From Isoetes taiwanensis (lineage: Eukaryota; Streptophyta; Lycopodiopsida; Isoetales; Isoetaceae), in contig JAJEKV010000057.1 in assembly GCA_021234155.1 (NCBI GenBank), positions 5,051,821 through 5,115,820 of the forward strand: DNA of 64,000 nucleotides, in the 5' to 3' direction. The notes beneath the pieces were generated by a model that worked only from the letters and a program-made list of their open reading frames with translations, was not told the origin of the DNA and did not search any database. Below, one piece after another: positions 33,995 to 44,951 of this stretch. Made by a program: the position numbers and the translations under genes. The first letter of the stretch is position 1; each line of letters starts with the position of its first letter.

Positions 33995-34933
33995 TTATTT
34001 TGGTAATTTGCTAAGCACCTTATCTTCCTTGCTTTCTTCTGACTCGGGCTCTTCGATCTGAAGCTTGAAGACATAGGCTACCTGCTCGCTCTTTATGCAC
34101 TTGAGCAACCGCTTACTAGACATACATTGTATGATGGGAACAACTTCTTTACCTGCAATTTCTATGATTTTGCCGTTGGGCGCCGTGAAGGTCACCTTCC
34201 GCTTCCCACAATCAATGATGGCTCCTGCTCGTCCAAGATACTCTATTCCTATTATCAAATCATATTTGTCGATGTTCATCACTTCTGCTCCCATTTGGAT
34301 GTTGATCCCTGGCAAATCGATGTCGAAATTTATCCTCTTGCCTGCCATGTGTCTCACTGCCCCGCTTGCTAACACTACGGGTCTCGACTTTGACTTCAAC
34401 GGCTTGAGCTTCAATATCTCAACCATTCTTGGAGACGCAAAGTTGTGGGTGCTCCCCGTATCTATCAGGACTATGCAAGACTTGGCCTTGGCCTTGGCCT
34501 TCCCTACTGTGGAGATTACCTGATACTGATTTTCTGCTTGGTCTGAATCTATGGCTGCAAAGATATGACGCTCACCCTGAATGAAGTCGCGTGCTTCCCT
34601 CGCCGCCGCCGCCGCCGAGGGAGTCTCCCATCCACCCAACTCTGCTAATGCCGCATTCATGACAAAGGGGCAGTTTGCTGTTCTGTGGCCTGGCTGGAAG
34701 CATCTGAAGCAGAGCTGTTTCTCAATGCACTCCTGCCTCTTCTCCTTAGGCATTGCTTGTAAAAAAGATCGCACCGCTTTCGAGTGATTTGATCCTTCTT
34801 GCTGCAGCTTATCCTTGAAGGATACCTCTTTCTTTTCCTGCTGCTTCCCATAATTGCCATTGTATGGAGCCTTTGCTGGTCCTAGACTAGCTGCTCTAGG
34901 GCTATAACTTCCCGAAGCTTTGCCCTTATCCAC
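33995..34933 (-). pseudogene. Gag C-terminus and protease (LTR-less copy), open frame
   Basis: 312 codons. The CCHC zinc knuckle CFRCFQPGHRTANC is at residues 75-88. After a linker, VLIDTGSTHNFAS at about 155-167 is the aspartic protease active site (DTG 158-160), and DKYDLIIGIEYLG near residue 225-237 is the second conserved protease segment. The linker carries SAAAAAREAR, where the copy at 41840 has SDDDGREAR, a GCC-triplet expansion. Its true N-terminus lies upstream in gag, beyond a frameshift near 34940. Confidence 0.8.
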
Positions 34934-35810
34934 GGTAGTACTTCTTTGTTTTTAATGATTCGAGGGGCGGATCTTGCAGGCCGACCGCTTCGATCCGCAA
35001 CGACATCTTTTCGAGGGTTGATTGCTCTTACCAGCTTCCTTATCTCATCGTTTAATCCCTCGATGTACCCTTCCATCGCATGATGCGTTCACAACCTTCA
35101 AAGACATAGAGCCTCGGGCCATGAACTCTTCCGTGTATTTCTGCACGGACTTGTTGCCCTACTGTAGCCGATAGAATTGCTGCATCATGTGGCATTTGTG
35201 CTCCCTTGGCACATAGTGGCACTTGAATGCCTTTGAAAATTTCTTGAACCTGCAGATATCCCTGCTCAACCCATGGGCCTTGGCATAGCCCTTCCACCAT
35301 ATCCTGGCTGCACCTTTAAGGTTGGCTGTAGTCACCCTATCTTTGTCTTTGTCCTTCATTCCGTATACATTCCCATATTCCCTCATCTCGTCCAGCCAAG
35401 CCTCTGCCTCCATGCCTGACCGACTATCACCTGAGAACTGTTCAAGCTTTCTTGCCTTCCATACGTTACTCAGCGCCGAATCTACTTTCTTCTGGTAGTT
35501 TGAGGTCTTTGTGTCCCTGAGTCTGCCGTCTCTACGGTTCTGCATCTGTTCCACCTCTTCCTCGGAATCAGAGTCCAAATCCGAGCTTGTGTCGAAGGAT
35601 TCCGTGCTAGGGGACCTCCTTCTCTTGCTCGTCTTCTTTCTTTCCCGTCTTCCGAGGTGGTGCTTGCGGCAACTGGACGTTGTGGTCTGGCCCAACTGCT
35701 GCTTGTGCTGCTAATAAGGCCTTTATCTCTTGAAGATCAGATCTCATCTGCGACATCTCTTCGGGAGTCATGGGACTGAATTCCTCGTACAAGTTCCTTG
35801 CTAGGTGTTG
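34934..35810 (-). pseudogene. Gag N-terminal part (LTR-less copy)
   Basis: 35607-35792 gives YEEFSPMTPEEMSQMRSDL, with no ATG before MTPEEM. 35159-35695 carries the Retrotrans_gag core (ARIWWKGYAKAHGLSRDIC, FKKFSKAFKCHYVPREHK). A TAG follows FYRLQ near 35160, where the gag scrap at 58487-58774 reads LQQGNK, so it is a CAG-to-TAG change, shared with the copy near 42408. The frame can be followed upstream without a stop for another ~50 codons but has no ATG there. Confidence 0.75.
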
Positions 35811-36042
35811 TCTGGCTGGGGTCCCTTCATCTCTATGGACTCGCCCGTCTTGTTCTGCTGTTTCTGGACCTCTAGCTGCATATACAAGTAGATCGTAGCC
35901 TTACGGTTAGCTTTGTTTGTTTTATTGCATTTTATGTGTTTGCTGATATAGTTGTGGAAACAAAATACATCAACAAAACATTAGAAAATGTATTTATATA
36001 TATAGTAGCTTCATTACAATGCTTCCGGGATCAAGAGTCTAA

Positions 36043-37585
36043 CTATTCTTGGAATCGCCGGAAGGATGGGTTACCCTCAAGGAACTTCTTAACCTGGGCC
36101 GTTCCTACCGAGCGTCCCAAGTTTCTGAGGATGTTCGTTGGTGTCCCGCCCTGCAAGGCTGTCACCAAGTCTTCTACCCTGCGGTCGGAAGTGTAGGCCG
36201 CGGTCACTGCTAATCTTCCCTGTCATCGGTAGGGTACCACGAAGTCGAAGATATCCAGTGCCACCGTTCTCTTGACTAGGATGACATGATCAACTGATGG
36301 GATCAGCCGAGTATGCCTACCAAATCCTGAGAGTGCGATGAGCATGAATACTCCTTCTTCGCCCCTTGGACTGAACTTGGGGTGGATGATCGCTATTCTC
36401 CCGTCCAGTAGCAGAGGAAGGTAGTACCTTAGCGACCTGTCCCGGCTCGTCGCTGTTGATTCTTCATCGGCTCGGGCACCGGCTCTATGTCTTCCCGCAT
36501 ATTCGTCGACGGGAATTTCCGTCAGGTCTCTGTGGTCCCTTATTGTTGAGGCAATTCTGGTCAGGTCGATCTCGCCTCTCCTCTGGACACCTGTGGGAGC
36601 TGGTGTCAAAGAACTTGGCATCAAAATATTTGTGGTCTTGCCACGGATCCCCATCCGCTCTTGGATGGCGTAGAATTCTTCTTCTGACGCCAGGTCCCGA
36701 GCTGTCATCATTTGTCGGATGCTGCTGTATGCCTGGATATTTGAAGTCGACTCCCCTGTGTAAGTGTCGGCTTCTCTTACATTGATTGGGAAGTAGGAAG
36801 CCTCCCGATCGATGAAATCATCCGTGATCCGTTGTTGCCGTAGAAGGTGCAGAAACTCATCGCTACTGTATTACTCCGCCCCCTGCATTCGGGGAGGTTC
36901 TGGATGTCATTCAGGAGCAGGTACTCCTGCCCGTTGATGATGATGGGGGCTAGGCTTGTGATACCTAGCCCGAGTGAGGGAGCGATCCTGTGGGTCTGCA
37001 GGTCCTGGTCGAAAGACTGGATCTTCTGCTCTGCTTGTCGCCGCTTCCGGTCCAGGTCAAACTCGATGTAGTCTTCGTCGTCCGAGTCGAGCTCTTCGTC
37101 TTCGGCTCTTCCTTCTCGCTCTGTTTCATACTGCAATAGGAGCTGACCTTCTGCTGAAGAGGCTAGGGGTTCCACATCCATGGCCGGGATGGAAGGTTCC
37201 CCGATTGGGTTCAGGGCATGGTGAGAGAGAAAGATGGCTAAGGCAGCAGTATAGGAGAAATACTTCGCTCTATTTGCTGTCATGACCATGTAGTCTGGCA
37301 ATCTAGCAACCTTGTTGTTCAGGTACTTGGCAATGTTGGGGACATCACTCAAGGCTGCTTGGAGGGACTGCTTGGGGACAAAATATCCTGTACATGGGGG
37401 AAGCTGTACCAAAGATGGTCCTACTCTAGCTTGGAACTCAGTCATGACTTCCATATATGATGGGGTTGCCTGCAAGTGGCTTGGATGTCTATCTCTTTCT
37501 GGAAAACTGCAAAGATGGCATTGACATCAGCCTCAGCTACATGGGCACTGGCGCTATACCATCGCCTGAAATCTGCAGTTGCCAT
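36043..37585 (-). pseudogene. ORF B (LTR-less copy)
   Basis: The ATG at 37585 reads MATADFRRWYSASAHVAEAD. A one-base loss near 37474 (GCAAGTGG for CAAGGTGG) breaks the frame after ~35 codons. Good frames follow at 36777-37475 and 36223-36711. Near the C-terminus VVPYR is followed by TGA (CGA in the copy at 25180). Both lesions are shared with the copy at 43292-44831. Its function is unknown. Confidence 0.75.
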
Positions 37586-37697
37586 TGGTCTTGACTAAAC
37601 TGGGCTAACAAACAGCTCTTAAAGCACCTAAGGGAGTTGGAAAATCGCCTAAAAGCTGGGAGCAAACCTGTAAGATGCTAAGTGAGATATGGGGGCC

Positions 37698-37706
37698 TAT
37701 TTATAG
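37698..37706 (-). promoter_or_regulatory. TATA box for ORF B (LTR-less copy)
   Basis: TATAAATAG on the minus strand, 113 bp upstream of the ATG at 37585. The palindromes that would lie farther upstream are lost at the junction. Confidence 0.6.
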
Positions 37707-37885
37707 GAAAAAGGGAAAAACCCTAATTTTTGGAAAACTTGGAAATTTTTGGGTTGGGCAAATCTCACCTATTTTGAGGTCAAAATGAGGATTTGAAAGC
37801 TAATTTGAGGGTTTGAGCATGAGTAAGACTATCTAATGAACCTATTGCAACAAACTTGAGGTCAATTGGAGGTGGCATGAAAGAG

Positions 37886-37900
37886 ATAATGCTCATGTTC
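37886..37900. other. Recombination junction between two chromovirus copies
   Basis: Left of the junction the sequence follows 26835-26849 (upstream of ORF B). Right of it, it follows the 3' noncoding region (19987 onward). TGCT is common to both parents at the breakpoint. The event removed a 5' LTR, primer site, ORF A and palindromes together with the neighbour's 3' LTR. Confidence 0.85.
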
Positions 37901-38066
37901 ACCATTTGCCTAACTAATTCAAGCAAAACCGCGGTCATGCCTACAATGACATTACACCACGTCCTAGAGATCACCGTAGTGGTCCCATCATCGGTAATTA
38001 CGCATGCAACCCATACATAGAATAGGCTGCATGCGTAGATTAATGTTAACTACACATGAAATTAAT

Positions 38067-39161
38067 CTAAACGTAAATCGACATGCCTGAGCCGATTACT
38101 TCGGAGATGACCTTGCCGTCCCATTGCTCCATGAACTGCGGGTACTGCCTTATCAGATCCTTCTTAAGTACCCATTTCGCGTCCTCCACCGGCAAGTGTT
38201 TCCACTTGGCCAAATATTGGAGAAACTCTTATCTCCTTGTCTTCTTGATCGCCTTATTAAGGATCAAGTCTGGGACTATCTCTACCTGCTCTTCTGTCAT
38301 TTCCAACAACGTTGGCGTGTCCAAGACTTCTTCTGGATTTGGAGTATGCTTCTTCAGCAAACTCACGTGGAAGACTTTATAAATTTGCAGGTGTGCTGGC
38401 AGCTCTAACTTGTAGGATTGGTTACCTACTCTCTTGGCTATTCTGAAGGGGCCAGCCCACCTTGGAGCAAGCTTCTTACAATTTCCGATGCGGAGCTTTG
38501 CCTGCTTCACTTTGATCTTGAGCCAGACATTGTCGCCAACCTGGAACTCTCTGACCGTCCGGTGCTTGTCGGCGACGCTCTTTTGTCGACTCCTTGCTGC
38601 AAGAAGATATCCTCGGACCTCTTCTACCAGCTGCTGCATGTCGGCCAACATTTCCTGCGAAACCTCTACCTTTGACACAGGATTGTGCCAAGTGTCTGGA
38701 GTTAGACATTGGTAGTCGTAGTTGATCATGAACGGTGACATCTGGGATGATTCCTGCTTGGTGCTATTATAAGTGAACTCAACCAAGTGAATGTAATCTT
38801 CCCACTTACTCTGCTTGTTCCAGACATAGTTTCTTAGCATATCTTCCAAGATTCTGTTGGTCCGTTCTGTTTGCCCATCCATCTGAGGATGATAGGCCGT
38901 ACTCATGGACAGCTTCGTCTGGATCGTCGCAAAAAGATCCTGCCAAAAGGCACTCATGAACTTCGGGTCTCTGTTGGAGATGATCTCTCTCGGTATACCA
39001 TGGAGCCTGAAGATTTCCTTCGTGAAGAGAGCCATTGTATCCAAGGCTGTGTCAGTGGTCCTGCAAGGCACAAAGTGTGCCATCTTCGACAGCTTGTCGA
39101 CCACAACCATTAGGGCATCTTTTCCTCTTGCTGTCCTTGGGAGCCCTGTTATGAAGTCCAT
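38067..39161 (-). pseudogene. Integrase and split chromodomain (second copy)
   Basis: 38229-39161 is a 310-codon frame starting MDFITGLPRTARGKDALMVV. It covers the integrase core, the GPY-type C-terminal region (DNVWLKIKVKQAKLRIGNCK, RWAGPFRIAKRVGNQSYKLE) and the first chromodomain strand (VPDLILNKAIKKTRR), then TAA at 38229-38231. In the same phase EFLQYLAKWKHLPVED and a TAG at 38067 follow. The second catalytic Asp is mutated: ISNRDPKF here, ISDRDPKF in the copy at 32050. The enzyme would therefore be inactive even without the stop. Confidence 0.85.
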
Positions 39162-39199
39162 AGTGATGACTTCCTACTTAGTGTTCGGCACCGCCAATG

Positions 39200-40065
39200 G
39201 TTGCAATGCTCACGGAATTGAAGGCCGCTTCGCGCCTTAACCCGGCCGACCACGGTGACACTCTTTGATGTAGCGAAGCTATCGCTTCTTCATCCTGGCC
39301 AATAATAACCGCGCACTTTGAAATGTGTCTTCATAAATCCTGCGTGGCCGGCTATTGGACTGTTGTGGGTGTCGTGGAGAATCAACTTCCTCCTCCCCGA
39401 TGACTCGGGCACACACAACTTATTCTTATGGTACAAAAGGTTACCTTCCTTCTTAAAATTCTTGAAGGTCTCCCTCTCCTTATCTCGTTCTTGCCTCCTT
39501 GCACAAGCTCGCCCACACTTCCTTTGAAGTCTCAGATTCGTCGGCAAGATTTCTTCGATCTTCTTTCTGGCGTCGGGGTGAGTGCCGAGATTGCGTTGCA
39601 GTGCACTCTTGTTGTCAGAGGATGCCTTGAAAACGCATCGGGTACCACATTGAGCTTCCCCGGCTTATAAACTATATCAAAATCGTATTCTTCGAGGAAC
39701 TCCATCCACCTTTATTTTGCCTCAAGTTGAGATGTGGTTGCGTGAACACGTATTGGAGGCTCGATGATCCGTATCCATTTGGAACTTCCTTCCCAACGGT
39801 GTAGTGCCTCCAAATTCTTAGTGCTCTGACAACTGCAAGCAACTCTTGATCATGAGTCGGGTAGCGCGTTTCGGCATCGTTCATCTTTCGAGAGTCGTAA
39901 GCCACTACTCGCTCTTCCTGCATCAATACTGCACCTGTGGCAATTTTACTTGCATCTGCCGCCACAAGTTTGTCCTTCTGGTCCCGACAGGTCGGGACGG
40001 GGCGATTGTTAAAGCTTCCTTCAACATCTCGAATCCTCGCTTGGGCTTTCTTACGCGTTGATCGC
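39200..40065 (-). pseudogene. RNase H and integrase zinc region (second copy), decayed
   Basis: It has AADASKIATGAVLMQEERVV and the QELLAVVRALRIWRHY segment at 39672-39965. The zinc-binding HDTHNSPIAGHAGFMKTHFK lies at 39290-39547. Several small indels break the frame, unlike the corresponding open frame at 32215-33177. Confidence 0.75.
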
Positions 40066-40945
40066 CCAATCCTTTACTTTTACGCCCTCGTCAAATCCGT
40101 TAGTGGGGCCGCTATTTTTGCAAAGTTCTTCACGAACTTCCTATAATACCCTGCTAGGCCAAGAAAGCTTCTGACCTCGTGGATGTTCTTCGGCGCCGAC
40201 CAACTTCAATCTTGGCAAGATCCGTTGAAATCCCCTCTGCTGAGATCACGTGCCCCAGATATTCTACCCTCTCCGTTGCGAAGTGGCACTTCGACAACTT
40301 AGCGTACAACTGGTGTTTAGAGCACTTTCCTTAGGTATTGTACATGTTCTTCTGGGATTTACTGTACACCAGAATATCATCAAAGAATACTATGACAAAA
40401 GTATCCAAAAACTCCCTGAAGATGTCGTTCATAAGCCTCATGAACATTGCTGGGGCGTTTGACAAGCCAAACGGCATTACAGTGAACTCGTAATGCCCAT
40501 GCCTGGTCCTGAATGCTGTTTTGTGGACGTCTTCTTCCTTAATCCTGATCTGATGGTACCCGACCTCAAGTCTATCTTGGAGAAAACCTTCGCGCCTTGG
40601 AGCTGATCCATCAGATCGTCCGATCTGGGGAGTGCATATTTATTCTTGATGGTGTGCTTGTTTAGCTGCCTGTAATCTATGCACATCCTCAAGCTGCCAT
40701 CCTTCTTCTTCACAAAAAGGATGGGTGCCCCAAATGTTGAGACACTAGGTCTAATGAAACCCCTTCAAGCAACTCCTACAATTGCTTCTTCAACTCGGCT
40801 AGCTCTTGCGTCGTCATCCTGTAGGATGCTTTGCTCGTCGGCTTCGTACCTGGTTCGAGTGCTATCTCACACTCGACTCCCCTGTAAGGAGGAATCTGCT
40901 TGATCTCGTCTGGGAAGAGATCATGGAACTCCTTTACCAACTTAG
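40066..40945 (-). pseudogene. Reverse transcriptase remnant (second copy)
   Basis: The same [20 protein letters not shown] block as at 33522-33758 lies at 40477-40713, with the same frameshift after DLRSG and the same TAA upstream. The near identity of lesions shows common descent of the two copies after inactivation. Confidence 0.75.
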
Positions 40946-41380
40946 CTACTTATTTTGGTAATTTGCTAAGCACCTTATCTTCCTTGCTTTCTTCTGACTC
41001 GGGCTCTTCGATCTGAAGCTTGAAGACATAGGCTACCTGCTATGCACTTGAGCAACCGCTTACTAGACATACACTGTTTACCTGCAATTTCTATGATTTT
41101 GCCGTTGGGCGCCGTGAAGGTCACCTTCCGCTTCCCACAATCAATGATGGCTCCTGCTCGTCCAAGATACTCTATTCCTATTATCAAATCATATTTGTCG
41201 ATGTTCATCACTTCTGCTCCCATTTGGATGTTGATCCCTGGCAAATCGATGTCGAAATTTATCCTCTTGCCTGCCATGTGTCTCACTGCCCCGCTTGCTA
41301 ACACCACGGGTCTCGACTTTGACTTCAACGGCTTGAGCTTCAATATCTCAACCATTCTTGGAGACGTAAAGTTGTGGGTG
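40946..41380 (-). pseudogene. Aspartic protease C-terminal part (second copy)
   Basis: [20 protein letters not shown] through DKYDLIIGIEYLGRAGAIID. Twelve bases (VVPI region) plus a few nearby are missing relative to the copy at 34130. The DTGS active-site half lies on the other side of a MITE insertion (41381-41697). Confidence 0.75.
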
Positions 41381-41697
41381 AAAGCATGCTAGGGTGTACC
41401 ATTTAAAGTACTTTTTAGGTAGTGCGAAACTACCCAGAAAAGTACCCAGCACTGGGTATTGAGAACTTGCATAAATCCCACAATAAACAATAAGTTTGAG
41501 AGTTAATTAATTTATTTTAGTCTCTAATAGTATTGTTATTCTCTAATACTATAGATTGACATGTTGTTGACCTTCAATTCAAAAAATTTCGATTGATTTT
41601 AATGGAAAGAAAAACAAAAAAGTACCAGTTTTAAAAGTACCCAGTGTAGGTACTTTTGAGGGTTCCAAAAGTGGTACACCGTAGCATGCTTTTGCCC
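41381..41697. mobile_element. MITE, ~317 bp, hAT- or Mutator-like, inserted in protease
   Basis: The terminal inverted repeats are AAAGCATGCTAGGGTGTACC at 41381 and, reversed at 41672-41693, AAAAGCATGCTACGGTGTAC. The flanks are TTGTGGGTG (41372-41380) and TTGTAGGTG (41698-41706), a 9-bp target duplication with one change. The copy at 34450 shows the empty site. The core is AT-rich and has no coding frame. The 8-9 bp duplication fits hAT or Mutator relatives. The exact 3' end (GCCC before the duplication) is uncertain. Confidence 0.8.
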
Positions 41698-43070
41698 TTG
41701 TAGGTGCTCCCCGTATCTATCAGGACTATGCAAGACTTGGCCTTGGCCTTCCCTACTGTGGAGATTACCTGATACTGATTTTCTGCTTGGTCTGAATCTA
41801 TGGCTGCAAAGATATGACGCTCACCCTGAATGAAGTCGCGTGCTTCCCTGCCGTCGTCGTCAGAGGGAGTCTCCCATCCACCCAACTCTGCTAATGCCGC
41901 ATTCATGACAAAGGGGCAGTTTGCTGTTCTGTGGCCTGGCTGGAAGCATCTGAAGCAGAGCTGTTTCTCAATGCACTCCTGCCTCTTCTCCTTAGGCATT
42001 GCTTGTAAAAAAGATCACACCGCTTTCGAGTGATTTGATCCTTCTTGCTGCAGCTTATCCTTGAAGGATGCCTCTTTCTTTTCCTGCTGCTTCCCATAAT
42101 TGCCATTGTATGGAGCCTTTGCTGGTCCTAGACTAGCTGCTCTAGGTCTATAACTTCCCGAAGCTTTGCCCTTATCCTGGTAGTACTGCTGTTTCTGCCC
42201 ACTGTTCTGAGGGCCGGATCCTTGCAGGCTGACTGCTTTCGATTCCGCTTCTGATACTGTTCGAGGGTTGATTGCTCTTACCAGCTTCCTTATCTCATCG
42301 TTTAATCCCTCGATGTACCCTTCCACTGCATGGCGTTCACTCAGCTTCAGCACATAGAGCCTCAGTTTCATGAACTCTTCCGTGTATTTCTGCACGGACT
42401 TGTTGCCCTACTGTAGCCGATAGAATTGCTGCATCATGTGGCATTTGTGCTCCCTTGGCACATAGTGGCACTTGAATGCCTTTGAAAATTTCTTGAACCT
42501 GCAGGTATCCCTGCTCAACCCATGGGCCTTGGCATAGCCCTTCCACCATATCCTGGCTGCACCTTTAAGGTTGGCTGTAGTCACCCTACCTTTGTCTTTG
42601 TCCTTCATTCCGTATACATTCCCATATTCCCTCATCTCGTCCAACCAAGCCTCTGCCTCCATGCCTGACCGACTATCACCTGAGAACTGTTCAAGCTTTC
42701 TTGCCTTCCATACGTTACTCAACGCCGAATCTACTTTCTTCTGGTAGTTTGAGGTCTTTGTGTCCCTGAGTCTGCCGTCTCTACGGTTCTGCACCTGTTC
42801 CACCTCTTCCTCGGAATCAGAGTCCGAATCCGAGCTTGTGTCGGAGGATTCCTGCTAGGGGATCTCCTTCTCTTGCTCTTCTTCTTATCCTTTCCCGTCT
42901 TCCGAGGTGGTGCTTGCGGCAACTGGACGTTGTGGTCTGACCCAACTGCTGCTTGTGCTGCTAATAAGGCCTTTATCTCTTGAAGATCAGATCTCATCTG
43001 CGACATCTCTTCGGGAGTCATGGGACTGAATTCCTCGTACAAGTTCCTTGCTAGGTGTTGTCTGGCTGGG
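41698..43070 (-). pseudogene. Gag and protease start (second copy)
   Basis: 43042 downwards reads YEEFSPMTPEEMSQMRSDLQ. 42408-42803 holds the Retrotrans_gag core with a TAG after FYRLQ. 42015-42395 is the basic linker region, and 41631-41999 holds the CCHC knuckle CFRCFQPGHRTANC and VLIDTGST, after which the MITE interrupts. A ~50-codon open stretch precedes MTPEEM, with no ATG and a TATATGCAG just upstream that looks like a splice acceptor. In an intact element this protein forms the capsid and binds RNA. Confidence 0.8.
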
Positions 43071-43238
43071 GTCCCTTCATCTCTATGGACTCGCCCGTCT
43101 TGTTCTGCTGTTTCTGGACCTCTAGCTGCATATACAAGTAGATCGTAGCCTTACGGTTAGCTTTCTTTGTTTTATTGCATTTTATGTGTTTGCTGATATA
43201 GTTGTGGAAAAACATACATCAACAAAACATTAGAAAAT

Positions 43239-43254
43239 GTATTTATATATATAG
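43239..43254 (-). promoter_or_regulatory. TATA-like box between ORF B and gag
   Basis: CTATATATATAAATAC on the minus strand, the same position as at 24944-24959 and 35990-36005. Confidence 0.4.
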
Positions 43255-43291
43255 TAGCTTCATTACAATGCTTCCGGGATCAAGAGTCTAA

Positions 43292-44831
43292 CTATTCTTG
43301 GAATCGCCGGAAGGATGGGTTACCCTCAAGGAACTTCTTAACCTGGGCCGTTCCTACCGAGCGTCCCAAGTTTCTGAGGATGTTCGTTGGTGTCCCGCCC
43401 TGCAAGGCTGTCACCAAGTCTTCTACCCTGCGGTCGGAAGTGTAGGCCGCGGTCACTGCTAATCTTCCCTGTCATCGGTAGGGTACCACGAAGTCGAAGA
43501 TATCCAGTGCCACCGTTCTCTTGACTAGGATGACATGATCAACTGATGGGATCAGCCGAGTATGCCTACCAAATCCTGAGAGTGCGATGAGCATGAATAC
43601 TCCTTCTTCGCCCCTTGGACTGAACTTGGGGTGGATGATCGCTATTCTCCCGTCCAGTAGCAGAGGAAGGTAGTACCTTAGCGACCTGTCCCGGCTCGTC
43701 GCTGTTGATTCTTCGTCGGCTCGGGCACCGGCTCTATGTCTTCCCGTATATTCGTCGACGGGAATTTCCGTCAGGTCTCTGTGGTCCCTTATTGTTGAGG
43801 CAATTCTGGTCAGGTCGATCTCGCCTCTCCTCTGGACACCTGTGGGAGCTGGTGTCAAAGAACTTGGCATCAAAATATTTGTGGTCTTGCCACGGATCCC
43901 CATCCGCTGTTGGATGGCGTAGAATTCTTCTTCTGACGCCAGGTCCCGAGCTGTCATCATTTGTCGGATGCTGCTGTATGCCTGGATATTTGAAGTCGAC
44001 TCCCCTGTGTAAGTGTCGGCTTCTCTTACATTGATTGGGAAGTAGGAAGCCTCCCGATCGATGAAATCATCCAGATCTGGTTGTTGCCGTAGAAGGTGCA
44101 GCAACTCGTCGCGCCTGTACTCCCTGGCCCTGCATTCGGGGAGGTTCTGGATGTCATTCAGGAGCAGGCACTCCTGCCCGTTGATGATGATGGGGGCTAG
44201 GCTTGTGATACCTAGCCCGAGTGAGGGAGCGATCCTGTGGGTCTGCAGGTCCTGGTTGAAAGACTGGATCTCCTGCTCTGCTTGTCGCTGCTTCTGGTCC
44301 AGGTCAAACTCGACGTAGTCTTCGTCGTCCGAGTCGAGCTCTTCGTCTTCGGCTCTTCCTTCTCGCTCTGTTTCATACTGCAATAGGAGTTGACCTTCTG
44401 CTGAAGAGGCTAGGGGTTCCACATCCATGGCCGGGATGGAAGGTTCCCCGATTGGGTTCAGGGCATGGTGAGAGAGAAAGATGGCTAAGGCAGCGGTATA
44501 GGAGAAATACTTCGCTCTATTTGCTGTCATGACCATGTAGTCTGGCAATCTAGCAACCTTATTGTTCAGGTACTTGGCAATGTTGGGGACATCACTCAAG
44601 GCTGCTTGGAGGGACTGCTTGGGGACAAAATATCTCAGATAGGGGGAAGCTGTACCAAAGATGGTCCTACTCTAGCTTGGAACTCAGTCATGACTTCCAT
44701 ATATGATGGGGTTGCCTGCAAGTGGCTTGGATGTCTATCTCTTTCTGGAAAACTGCAAAGATGGCATTGACATCAGCCTCAGCTACATGGGCACTGGCGC
44801 TATACCATCGCCTGAAATCTGCAGTTGCCAT
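43292..44831 (-). pseudogene. ORF B, unknown accessory protein (second copy, best long frame)
   Basis: 43472-44599 is a 375-codon open frame that starts inside the protein (SDVPNIAKYLNNKVARLPDY). The N-terminal ~75 codons from the ATG at 44831 are out of frame because of losses near 44717 and 44635. The acidic tract AEDEELDSDDEDYVEFDLDQ is followed by a predicted helical Q/E stretch. Around residue 230-330 of the full protein comes a polar region with QQRMGIRGKTTNILMPSS. The C-terminal part (FMLIALSGFGRHTRLIPSVD) ends at an in-frame TGA before the last ~65 residues. No family is recognised. Conservation between copies and dedicated promoter elements argue that it is a real protein. Confidence 0.75.
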
Positions 44832-44942
44832 TGGTCTTGACTAAACTGGGCTAACAAACAGCTCTTAAAGCACCTAAGGGAGTTGGAAAATTGCCTAAAA
44901 GCTGGGAGCAAACCTGTAAGATGCTAAGTGAGATATGGGGGC

Positions 44943-44951
44943 CTATTTATA
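44943..44951 (-). promoter_or_regulatory. TATA box for ORF B
   Basis: TATAAATAG on the minus strand, 112 bp before the ATG at 44831. Confidence 0.65.

Larger units (their letters stand above)
30805..37892 (-). mobile_element. Chromovirus copy without LTRs
   Basis: It runs from the 3' noncoding region (homologous to 19853 onward) through pol, gag and ORF B to a point just before the palindromes. There it is fused to the next copy. ORF A, primer site and LTR are missing. It shares several nonsense changes with the copy at 37893-48746. Confidence 0.85.
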
